Origin: Scatosoma sp045124465
Lineage (GTDB): Bacteria > Bacillota > Clostridia > Christensenellales > Borkfalkiaceae
Length of the DNA stretch: 40,704 nt
Assembly: GCA_045124465.1 (NCBI GenBank)
Contig: JBGVLV010000033.1
Span: forward strand, 1 to 40,704
Reading direction: 5' to 3'
The position numbers and the translations under genes are program-made. The notes under the pieces are model-generated. The model was not told the DNA's origin. It saw nothing but the letters and a program-made list of their open reading frames with translations, and ran no database searches. This document shows positions 24,278 to 32,142 of this stretch, one piece after another (position 1 is the stretch's first letter; the number at the start of each line of letters is the position of its first letter).

Positions 24278-25393
24278 TTATTTGTTGCTCTTGGAAACGT
24301 TGAAATAGTATTCTACGACGTCGCCGTCCTGCATAACGTATTCTTTACCCTCCGAACGCACCTTGCCTTTTTCTTTCGCGGCGGCGACGGAACCGAGTTC
24401 CAAAAGTACTTCCCAGTTCACGACGTCGGCGCGGATAAATCCTTTTTCGAAGTCGGTGTGTATCTTGCCCGCCGCCTGCGGCGCTTTCGTGCCTTTCACG
24501 ATCGTCCAAGCGCGCGTTTCCTTTTCGCCCGCCGTCAGATAGGAGATAAGCCCCAAGAGAGCGTACGACTTTTTGATAAGACGGTCAAGACCGCTTTCTC
24601 CAAGCCCGAATTCTTCCATAAACACCGCTTTGTCGTCGGGTTCCATTTGCGAAAGCTCTTCTTCCGTTTTCGCGCAGATGACGAGCACTTCCGCGCCTTC
24701 CTTTGCGGCGAACTCTTTGACGAGGTTGACGAAGGGGAGGTCGTTTTCGTCTTTGCCCATATCGTCCTCTTTAATATTCGCGGCGTAGATGACGGGTTTC
24801 GCGGTCAAGAGGAAACAGTTTTTGATAAATTCTTCTTCCCCGTCGGCAAGCGCGAAATTTCTCGCGGGCTTTTCGCTTTCGAGGTGTGCGTAGAGCCGTT
24901 CGAGGAACGCGTATTCTTCCGCCGCCTTTTTGTCTGAACCGCCGCGCGCCTGTACTTTGACCTTGTTCATACGGTTCTGTACCGCCTCCATATCCGACAA
25001 TACCAGTTCGAGATTGATGGTTTCGATGTCGGAAACGGGGTCTATCTTATTATCCACGTGCGTAATGTTCGCGTCCTCGAAACAGCGCACGACGTGTACG
25101 ATGGCGTCTACCTCGCGGATATGGGAAAGGAACTTGTTTCCCAAACCTTCGCCTCTCGACGCGCCTTTGACAAGACCCGCGATGTCTACGAATTCGATGA
25201 CGGCGGGGGTTATCTTTTTACTGTTGTAAAGCGCGGCGAGCTTGTCCAAACGTTCGTCGGGAACGGCTACGACGCCGACGTTGGGTTCGATGGTGCAGAA
25301 AGGATAGTTCGCACATTCCGCGCCCGCGTGCGTAATGGCATTGAAAAGAGTGGATTTTCCTACGTTGGGGAGTCCTACGACGCCGAGTTTCAT
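24278..25393 (-). CDS. ychF: YchF/OLA1-type ATPase-GTPase
   Basis: YchF is a universally conserved Obg-family P-loop protein that binds ATP in preference to GTP and associates with ribosomes. G1 is GLPNVGKST at residues 7-15; NYPFCTIEPN and DIAGLVKGASRGEGLGN (G3 region) follow. The NxxE-type specificity motif of YchF (here ANIKEDD) replaces NKxD. A C-terminal TGS domain ends the protein, with KGTKAPQAAGKIHTDFEKGF. It has 371 residues, near the usual 363-366. The ATG has AAGGAAG upstream and a good minus-strand promoter at 25441-25469, back to back with argS. Confidence 0.96.
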   Translation of the reverse strand: MKLGVVGLPNVGKSTLFNAITHAGAECANYPFCTIEPNVGVVAVPDERLDKLAALYNSKKITPAVIEFVDIAGLVKGASRGEGLGNKFLSHIREVDAIVHVVRCFEDANITHVDNKIDPVSDIETINLELVLSDMEAVQNRMNKVKVQARGGSDKKAAEEYAFLERLYAHLESEKPARNFALADGEEEFIKNCFLLTAKPVIYAANIKEDDMGKDENDLPFVNLVKEFAAKEGAEVLVICAKTEEELSQMEPDDKAVFMEEFGLGESGLDRLIKKSYALLGLISYLTAGEKETRAWTIVKGTKAPQAAGKIHTDFEKGFIRADVVNWEVLLELGSVAAAKEKGKVRSEGKEYVMQDGDVVEYYFNVSKSNK

Positions 25394-25440
25394 ATCATTT
25401 TACTTCCTTTTAAGTCGTTGTATTGAAAAATTTCGAATAT

Positions 25441-25469
25441 ATTATAATATAAAATTCAAAATTTGGCAA
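25441..25469 (-). promoter_or_regulatory. sigma-A promoter of ychF
   Basis: On the minus strand TTGCCA (25469-25464) and TATAAT (25446-25441) are 17 bases apart, about 45 bases before the ychF ATG. Confidence 0.75.
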
Positions 25470-25476
25470 ATCAAAC

Positions 25477-25508
25477 TTGACCTATTTTTAAAAATGTGTT
25501 AATATAAT
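25477..25508 (+). promoter_or_regulatory. probable promoter of argS
   Basis: TTGACC at 25477-25482 is followed by TTAATA at 25499-25504 (16-base spacer) or TATAAT at 25503-25508 (20-base spacer). The site lies just right of the ychF promoter. The argS start is about 45 bases downstream. Confidence 0.6.
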
Positions 25509-25551
25509 TAGGAAAAAATTTCAAAACAGACGAAAAAACGAAGGTGAACGT

Positions 25552-27237
25552 ATGGATTATAAGAAACATATAGCGGAAAAATTACAGATCGAAGGCGTTT
25601 CGAAAGACGAGATATACGAGCTTATCGCGCTCCCGCCCAACCTCGAAATGGGGGATTATGCGATCCCTTGTTTCAAATTCGCAAAACTTTTCCGTAAAAG
25701 CCCCGTAGCGATCGCGGAAGAACTCAAAAACACGCTTACGCCCGACGGGGTGATAAGCGAGATCTCCGCCGTAAACGGGTATCTCAATTTCAAGATCGAC
25801 AAAACGGGATTCGTCCGCGCTACGCTCGATAAGATCTTGACCGAAAAGGAAAAATTCGGCTCGTCGAACGAGGGCGAGGGCAAGACCATCTGTATCGACT
25901 ACTCGTCTATCAATATCGCAAAACCTTTCCATATCGGACACCTTTCCACGACCGTACTCGGCGGCGCGCTCTACCGTATCTTCGATTACCTCGGATATAA
26001 GGCGGTGGGTATCAATCACCTCGGCGACTACGGCACGCAGTTCGGAAAGCTCATTTCCGCGTATAAGCGTTGGGGAGATAAGGAAACGGTGGAAAAAGGC
26101 GGTATCCGCGCTTTGAACGAACTGTACGTGCGGTTCCACCGCGAGGCGGAAGAACACCCCGAATACGACGACGAGGCGCGCGCGTATTTCAAAAAGATAG
26201 AACAGGGCGACGAGGAGTGCCAAGCGCTTTTCAAATGGTTCAAAGAACTTACGCTCAAAGACGTGCAAAAGATATACGAAATGCTCGATATACGTTTCGA
26301 CTCGTACGCGGGCGAGAGTTTCTACTCGGATAAAATGCAACCCGTCGTGGACGAGCTTAGGGAAAAAGGCTTGCTGACGGAAAGCCGCGGCGCGCAGGTG
26401 GTCGATCTCGAAGAATACGGTATGCCGCCTTGCATCATTCTCAAATCGGACGGCAGTTCGCTTTACGCTACCCGCGATATGGCGGCGGCTACGTACCGTA
26501 AAAAGGAATACGATTTCTATAAATGTTTGTACGTGGTGGCGTATCAACAGAACCTGCACTTCAAACAGTTCTTTAAAGTCCTCGAACTGATGGGCAAAGA
26601 ATGGTCGAAAGACCTCGTTCACGTCGCGTACGGTATGGTTTCGCTCGAAGAAGGCACGATGTCCACGAGAAAGGGTAACGTGGTATTTTTGGAGGACGTC
26701 ATCAATAAATGTATCGAAAAGGCGCATACGATCATTTCCGAGAAAAACCCCGATCTTGAAAACAAAATGGACGTAGCCAAGAAAGTGGGCGTCGGCGCGG
26801 TCATCTTCGGCGCGCTCTATAATAATAAGATCAAGGATATCGTATTCTCTTACGATAAAGTACTCAATTTCGACGGCGAAACGAGCGTGTACGTGCAATA
26901 TACTTGCGCCCGTGCGAACTCCGTTCTGCAAAAGGGCGGCGTACCGCAAACTTTCGAGATACCCGCACTCACGGCGGAAGAGATAGAGCTTGTCAAAGCG
27001 CTTTCGGCTTTCCCCGAAACGGTACGTTCCGCGGCGGAGAAATACGAGCCGTCGTACGTCGCGCGTTTTGCGGTCGACGTGGCGCAGAAGTTCAATAAAT
27101 TTTATTTCGATTGCAAGATACTCGCCGCCGAGGACGAAAAGACCAAGAATTTCCGTCTTGCACTCACGAGCGCGACGCTCACCGCGTTAAAGAACGCGTT
27201 TGCATTGCTCGGTATCGGCATACCCGAAAAAATGTAA
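25552..27237 (+). CDS. argS: arginyl-tRNA synthetase
   Basis: ArgS is a class I synthetase that charges tRNA-Arg and needs the tRNA for amino acid activation. The HIGH motif is exact at residues 127-130 (KPFHIGHL), and MSTRKGN at about 370 takes the place of KMSKS. The N-terminal Add-1 domain is present, and YVQYTCARANSVL opens the DALR anticodon-binding domain. The 561 residues are typical. AAGGTGA precedes the ATG. It is monocistronic here, ending in the hairpin at 27254. Confidence 0.97.
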   Translation: MDYKKHIAEKLQIEGVSKDEIYELIALPPNLEMGDYAIPCFKFAKLFRKSPVAIAEELKNTLTPDGVISEISAVNGYLNFKIDKTGFVRATLDKILTEKEKFGSSNEGEGKTICIDYSSINIAKPFHIGHLSTTVLGGALYRIFDYLGYKAVGINHLGDYGTQFGKLISAYKRWGDKETVEKGGIRALNELYVRFHREAEEHPEYDDEARAYFKKIEQGDEECQALFKWFKELTLKDVQKIYEMLDIRFDSYAGESFYSDKMQPVVDELREKGLLTESRGAQVVDLEEYGMPPCIILKSDGSSLYATRDMAAATYRKKEYDFYKCLYVVAYQQNLHFKQFFKVLELMGKEWSKDLVHVAYGMVSLEEGTMSTRKGNVVFLEDVINKCIEKAHTIISEKNPDLENKMDVAKKVGVGAVIFGALYNNKIKDIVFSYDKVLNFDGETSVYVQYTCARANSVLQKGGVPQTFEIPALTAEEIELVKALSAFPETVRSAAEKYEPSYVARFAVDVAQKFNKFYFDCKILAAEDEKTKNFRLALTSATLTALKNAFALLGIGIPEKM

Positions 27238-27253
27238 AAGAACGGAAAAGAAG

Positions 27254-27297
27254 AAGATATCCCCGTACGCAAGAGAAAGGCGACGGGGGTATTTTTT
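27254..27297 (+). terminator. intrinsic terminator after argS
   Basis: ATATCCCCGT (27254-27263) pairs with ACGGGGGTAT (27280-27289) with one G-U pair, followed by a long T run to 27297. Confidence 0.88.
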
Positions 27298-27348
27298 TAG
27301 GGAAAAAGCCCGACTGGAAAAATTTTCAAAAAATTTTCGGTAAAACCC

Positions 27349-27377
27349 TTTCATTTTTCTCGGAAATATGTTATGAT
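27349..27377 (+). promoter_or_regulatory. weak promoter before helD
   Basis: TATGAT at 27372-27377, preceded by TGT, has a poor -35 (TTTCAT) 17 bases upstream. The surrounding AATATGTTA pattern resembles the better promoters before the topoisomerase and tyrA genes. Confidence 0.4.
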
Positions 27378-27401
27378 AAAGACTATGGATAGGAGAACGC
27401 A

Positions 27402-29798
27402 ATGTCGGACAAGATCGCTTACGAAACGTTGATAAAATATCTCGACCCGAAAAAGTCGGGCGATCACGCGTGGTTTTTGTCTTTGCTTGACGACGGAAAA
27501 CAGACGTCGTACGAAGAAACGCATATACGGGCGGTAATGCAAATGTTGCGTATCGTCCATATTCGTCCGCAAAAGATCGCGGTGAAACAGGCGAAAGAGG
27601 AAATATCCCGTCTGGAAAAAGATACGGATAACGCCGCGGAAAATTATAAAAAGATACGTGAGCTTTTGGAAGAGATACGCCGCCGCGAAGAAAAAATGCA
27701 GACCTACCGTCCTTTCTTCGACGAACCGTATTTCGCGCGTATGGACCTCGTAGACAATATCGAGGGGTATAACAGTTATTATATCGGTAAAAAAGGGGAC
27801 GTCAAACTTGAAATCGTCGACTGGCGCGCGCCTTTGGCAAGACGGTACTATCAAAAGAGCTGTTCGTTTTTCAAGATAAACGAATACGAATACAAGACCG
27901 TTCTTCGCCGCGCGTTGCGTACCAAGGACGGGAAATTGCTCGATTTCAAAAACGAGTACCTGTCGTTGAAAGACTATCTCTCCCCCGAGGAGATCGCCGA
28001 CCGCGACGAGGAAAACGTGCTCGATCCCTATCTTCGCGAGATCATTCGTTCGCGTAAGGAAGAAACGGCGGTCAAGGACATCATCGAAACGATACAGGAA
28101 AAACAGTACGAGATCATCACCCGCCCCGAAAACAGCGATTTCGTTTTGCAGGGCTGCGCCGGCAGCGGAAAAACAATGGTAATGCTCCATCGTTTGAGTT
28201 ATCTTATGTATAATAACGAGGATATCAAACCCCGCGACGTACTCGTCATCACGCCCAGTAATTCCTTTAACGCGTTTATCGACGAGCTTGCGGAGATACT
28301 CGAACTCGAACGGGTAAAGACGATCACCGCGTACGAATATTTCCTGCAAGTCCTCAAAAACGAAAAGATCGATATTTCCGATAAGATAGACCTTTCGCAA
28401 AAGGAAACCGCGGACTATCTTTCTTACGTTTATTCTCCGAAATTCGTCGCGGACGTGCATAAAAAACTCGATAAGGTCTACGGCGACCTTTACGGTCTGT
28501 TTACGGGCGAAGAATGTAGGGAATTTATCGACAGGATACTCGCCGACTGTAAAAGCCAGCTGTTGGCGTACGAGGGCGTTAAGAACTCGTCTATGCGCGT
28601 TCGCCGCGCGGTACTCGGCGAGATCAAGGAACGGAAAGAGGGCGGGCTGTATTATACCAAAGCTTTCCGCGAACTGATGAATTGCGTGCTCGACGTCGAG
28701 GACTTCCTCGGCGGTACGCTCAAAAGCGAGAACGCGAAAAACCCCGACTATTTCTATCGCCAACTGACCTCGTTTTATAAAAGCGCGGGATTTTTCGTTC
28801 GGAACGTCGAAAAGCTCGTTCAAGAGGCGCAAAGCTCGCTCGAAGAACTCCGCGTTTCGCTTGAAAAGGAGATATTCGATCTGAAACGTTTCCGCCAGAA
28901 AATAGGCTCGACGGAAGTATATATGTACGCCGACCGTATCGAACGCAGAAAAGAGATCGTCGAGGAGATAGGAAAGGTAGCGGAAAAAGTACGGCTCATC
29001 GGCGACAGCTCGACGGCGTTCTCCGAATTTTACGTCTATCTTCGCGGCGAGAAAGAATTTTGCGAGATCGGCGGCGGCGACGGGTTTATCGATATCGTGA
29101 GATATTTCTATCGCGAAACGGTCAAAAAATATAAGATAAAATACGGTATGACTTCCAAGAGAATGTATCGTTCGGACGCGTACGCGCTCTGCACGATCTG
29201 TTCGGGCATAACCGACAGGCTCTCGCCCGTGTATTCGTACGTATTCGTGGACGAGGCGCAGGATATTTCGGTCTGCGAATACGATCTTTTGCGGAAGATC
29301 AATAAGAAAGCCTCGTTCAACGTGTTCGGCGACATCGCGCAGAACGTAACGCCTTGGCGCGGAGTAAAGGACTGGAAAACGGCGTTCCCCGATTTCGAGA
29401 TATATACGCTCAACCAGAACTACCGCAACACGAACCAGATCGTCGATTTCGTTTCCGCGTCTTTGTGCGTGGATATGCAACCCATCGGGTTCGACGGACC
29501 GGAAGTGGAAACGGTCGCGCCGCGCGGGATAAGCGGATTTTTCAAGGATAAAAAGGGCTTAAAAACCATTATCTGTTCGGAAGAAAATAAGGCGGAATAT
29601 CTTCGCAAATCGTATAACGATCTTGCGGAAAAGGGCAAGGTGTCCCGTTCGAAGGTGAACGTGATGACGGTGTACGAGAGTAAGGGTTTGGAGTTCACCT
29701 CCGTCGCCGTCGTACCCGACGGGCTGTCGCAAAGCGAACTGTATATCGCGTACACTCGCGCACTCAAACACCTTGCGGTCGTTCGGACGCGTTCGTAA
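27402..29798 (+). CDS. helD: HelD-like UvrD-family helicase (RNA polymerase-associated)
   Basis: HelD is a superfamily 1 ATPase that binds RNA polymerase and releases it from stalled or post-termination DNA. An N-terminal coiled region (about residues 45-110) fits the arm that enters the secondary channel. The HelD-specific PYFARMDL and YYIGKKGDVKLEIVDWRAPLARRYY blocks follow, then Walker A GCAGSGKT at 251-258, VDEAQDIS (Walker B), and late motifs NQNYRNT and VMTVYESKGLEF. The C-terminus YIAYTRALKHLAVV completes the second RecA domain. The 798 residues are in range. TAGGAGA lies upstream of the ATG. The family is clear; it is less likely to be a true DNA-repair UvrD/PcrA. Confidence 0.92.
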   Translation: MSDKIAYETLIKYLDPKKSGDHAWFLSLLDDGKQTSYEETHIRAVMQMLRIVHIRPQKIAVKQAKEEISRLEKDTDNAAENYKKIRELLEEIRRREEKMQTYRPFFDEPYFARMDLVDNIEGYNSYYIGKKGDVKLEIVDWRAPLARRYYQKSCSFFKINEYEYKTVLRRALRTKDGKLLDFKNEYLSLKDYLSPEEIADRDEENVLDPYLREIIRSRKEETAVKDIIETIQEKQYEIITRPENSDFVLQGCAGSGKTMVMLHRLSYLMYNNEDIKPRDVLVITPSNSFNAFIDELAEILELERVKTITAYEYFLQVLKNEKIDISDKIDLSQKETADYLSYVYSPKFVADVHKKLDKVYGDLYGLFTGEECREFIDRILADCKSQLLAYEGVKNSSMRVRRAVLGEIKERKEGGLYYTKAFRELMNCVLDVEDFLGGTLKSENAKNPDYFYRQLTSFYKSAGFFVRNVEKLVQEAQSSLEELRVSLEKEIFDLKRFRQKIGSTEVYMYADRIERRKEIVEEIGKVAEKVRLIGDSSTAFSEFYVYLRGEKEFCEIGGGDGFIDIVRYFYRETVKKYKIKYGMTSKRMYRSDAYALCTICSGITDRLSPVYSYVFVDEAQDISVCEYDLLRKINKKASFNVFGDIAQNVTPWRGVKDWKTAFPDFEIYTLNQNYRNTNQIVDFVSASLCVDMQPIGFDGPEVETVAPRGISGFFKDKKGLKTIICSEENKAEYLRKSYNDLAEKGKVSRSKVNVMTVYESKGLEFTSVAVVPDGLSQSELYIAYTRALKHLAVVRTRS

Positions 29799-29854
29799 AA
29801 AAGAGGATTTTTGCAAAGAATAGGGATAAGAACGGAAATTTTTCGGTAAAACAT

Positions 29855-29883
29855 TTGAAAAATCGGAAAAAATATGTTACAAT
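29855..29883 (+). promoter_or_regulatory. sigma-A promoter of the topoisomerase pair
   Basis: TTGAAA at 29855-29860 and TACAAT at 29878-29883 are 17 bases apart, with TGT before the -10. Confidence 0.8.
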
Positions 29884-29904
29884 AAGTGTAAAATGGTAGA
29901 TTTT

Positions 29905-29938
29905 GGCGATAAAATTTCGTAAAAAGTAATTTTTCGCC
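29905..29938 (+). other. stem-loop in the topoisomerase mRNA leader
   Basis: GGCGATAAAATT at 29905-29916 pairs with AATTTTTCGCC at 29928-29938 apart from one unpaired base. It lies between the promoter and the ribosome site (AGAGGA) and lacks a terminator T tract. Role unknown; stabilisation or regulation of the leader is possible. Confidence 0.5.
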
Positions 29939-29964
29939 GATAGATAAACGTTGTAGAGGATAAA

Positions 29965-32142
29965 ATGGCAAAGGAACAGAATCAAGACGAAAAGAAAACA
30001 AACGAGTACAGCGCGAAAAATCTGGAAGTTCTGGAAGGCTTGGACGCGGTCCGTATGCGCCCCGGTATGTATATCGGTTCTACGGGCATAAAAGGTCTGC
30101 ACCATATACTTTGGGAAATCGTCGATAACGCGATCGACGAGGCGGCGAACGGGTTCGCGAACAAGATCAAAGTCACGCTGTATAAGGACGGCAGCGCGTC
30201 CGTTGAAGATAACGGCAGAGGTATTCCCACCGACGTACACCCGAAAGAAAAAGTTTCGGGCGTACAGCTTATTTTCACCAAGCTCCACGCGGGCGGTAAA
30301 TTCGGTCAGGGCAACTACGAATACTCGGGCGGTCTGCACGGGGTCGGCGCGTCCGTCACCAACGCGCTTTCCGAATGGCTCACCGTCGAGGTCTACCGCA
30401 ACAAACGCATTTATAAAATGAGTTTCCATTCCCGCTACAACGCGAGAAAGAAAAAGATAGATTCCGGTCTGCCCGACGGACCTTTGGAAGATACGGGTAT
30501 CCGCACCAACCGCCAAGGCTCGTTTATCCGTTTCAAACCGGACGCGAACGTGTTCTCCGAAACGGATTTCGACCTGGAAACGGTAGAGGAACGTTTGAAC
30601 GAGCTTGCGTTTTTGAACCGCGGCGTGGAGATAACGCTCGTTGACGAACGCATCACTATGGCGGAAGTAAAGCGCACCCGCGCCTTCCTCGGCGACGACG
30701 AGGAAACGGAAGACGGGGAGGACGCCGCGGAAGAAACGGCGGAAGAGGTCGAGAACGGCGAACCGCAACAGTCGTTGTTTGCGGAGGTGGACGAGGTGGC
30801 GCTCGAAAGCGAACCTTACCGCGCCGTGTTCCGTTACGAGGGCGGTATTTCCGACTTTGTAAAAAGTCTCAACGAGGGTAAGAAAAGACTGTACGCGCAG
30901 CCTATCTATTATAAGGCGACGAAAAACGATATCCAAGTGGAATTCGCCATTCAGCATACGGACGATTATCGCACGAACGGGCTTATCTCCTTCGTCAATA
31001 ATATCCCCACGCCCGAGGGCGGTTATCACGAAATGGGATTCAAATCGGGGCTTACCCGCGCGCTCAACGAGTACGCGAGGAGCAACGGATTTTTAAAAGA
31101 TAAAGACGTCAACTTCCAGGGCGACGATTTCTGCGAAGGTTTGACGGCGGTCTTGTCTATCAAGATGGCGAACGTGCAGTTCGAGGGTCAGACCAAGACC
31201 AAGCTCGGCAATACCGAGGCTCGCCCGCCCGTCGAGGCTACGGTCATCGAGGGATTCAACGCCCTCCAAAACGTCCGCGGCTATAAAAAGACGATGGAGG
31301 AGATCATCAAAAAGGCGCAGGGCGCGGCGAAGTCGAGAATCGCGGCGAAAACGGCGAAAGAGAACGCCCGCGCAAAGAACAGTATCGACGGATTGACTCT
31401 TATCGGAAAACTGGCGGCGTGTTCGGGCAAAAAACCCGAACTCAACGAAATGTTCATCGTAGAGGGCGACTCGGCAGGCGGTACGGCGAAACAGGCGCGC
31501 GTGCGGCAGTTCCAGTCCATTTTGCCGCTTCGCGGCAAACCGCTCAACGTCGAAAAGAAAAAACTCAGTCAGATCCTCGAAAACGAAGAAATACGTACGA
31601 TGATCAGCGCGATCGGCGCGGGGATCGATCCCGATTTCAAGCTGGACAAGATCAACTATCATAAAGTCATCATCTTGTCCGATGCCGATCAGGACGGTAT
31701 GCATATCCGTTGTATCTTGCTCACGTTCTTCTTCCGTTATATGCGCCCGCTCGTCAACGCGGGTCACGTGTATATCGGTATGCCGCCGTTGTATAAAGTA
31801 TATAAAGGCGACAAAGTCGAATACGCGTACGACGACAAGGAACTCAACGAAAAGATAGAAAAGATCGGTAAAGGCTATCAACTGCAACGTTATAAAGGTC
31901 TTGGCGAGATGAGCGCGGAACAGCTTTGGGAAACGACGATGGACCCGAATACCCGTAACCTCACGCAGGTAACGGTAGAGGACGCGGCGAAAGCGGAAAG
32001 AATGATCACCACGCTGATGGGCGATAAGGTCGAAGGCAGAAAAGAGTTCTTGGCGAAATATGCGAACTTCAATAAACGGGACACGTTTATGGATAAGATA
32101 GAAAAGACGGAGAGAAAGGAGAGCGGCAATGGCGAGAAGTAA
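29965..32142 (+). CDS. type IIA topoisomerase subunit B (GyrB/ParE family)
   Basis: This is the ATPase and Toprim subunit of a gyrase or topoisomerase IV. The GHKL ATP site is visible as EIVDNAIDEA, EDNGRGIP and GGLHGVGASVTNALS. Toprim motifs are VEGDSAGGTAKQ and DADQDGMHI, and QRYKGLGEMSAEQLWETTMDP is near the C-terminus. It has 725 residues against about 640 for usual Gram-positive GyrB. Much of the excess is a strongly acidic insert at about 243-282 between the two halves of the ATPase/transducer region. The gene overlaps the next one by 14 bases. The partner lacks a GyrA box, so topoisomerase IV or a gyrase paralogue is more likely than the housekeeping gyrase. Confidence 0.93.
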   Translation: MAKEQNQDEKKTNEYSAKNLEVLEGLDAVRMRPGMYIGSTGIKGLHHILWEIVDNAIDEAANGFANKIKVTLYKDGSASVEDNGRGIPTDVHPKEKVSGVQLIFTKLHAGGKFGQGNYEYSGGLHGVGASVTNALSEWLTVEVYRNKRIYKMSFHSRYNARKKKIDSGLPDGPLEDTGIRTNRQGSFIRFKPDANVFSETDFDLETVEERLNELAFLNRGVEITLVDERITMAEVKRTRAFLGDDEETEDGEDAAEETAEEVENGEPQQSLFAEVDEVALESEPYRAVFRYEGGISDFVKSLNEGKKRLYAQPIYYKATKNDIQVEFAIQHTDDYRTNGLISFVNNIPTPEGGYHEMGFKSGLTRALNEYARSNGFLKDKDVNFQGDDFCEGLTAVLSIKMANVQFEGQTKTKLGNTEARPPVEATVIEGFNALQNVRGYKKTMEEIIKKAQGAAKSRIAAKTAKENARAKNSIDGLTLIGKLAACSGKKPELNEMFIVEGDSAGGTAKQARVRQFQSILPLRGKPLNVEKKKLSQILENEEIRTMISAIGAGIDPDFKLDKINYHKVIILSDADQDGMHIRCILLTFFFRYMRPLVNAGHVYIGMPPLYKVYKGDKVEYAYDDKELNEKIEKIGKGYQLQRYKGLGEMSAEQLWETTMDPNTRNLTQVTVEDAAKAERMITTLMGDKVEGRKEFLAKYANFNKRDTFMDKIEKTERKESGNGEK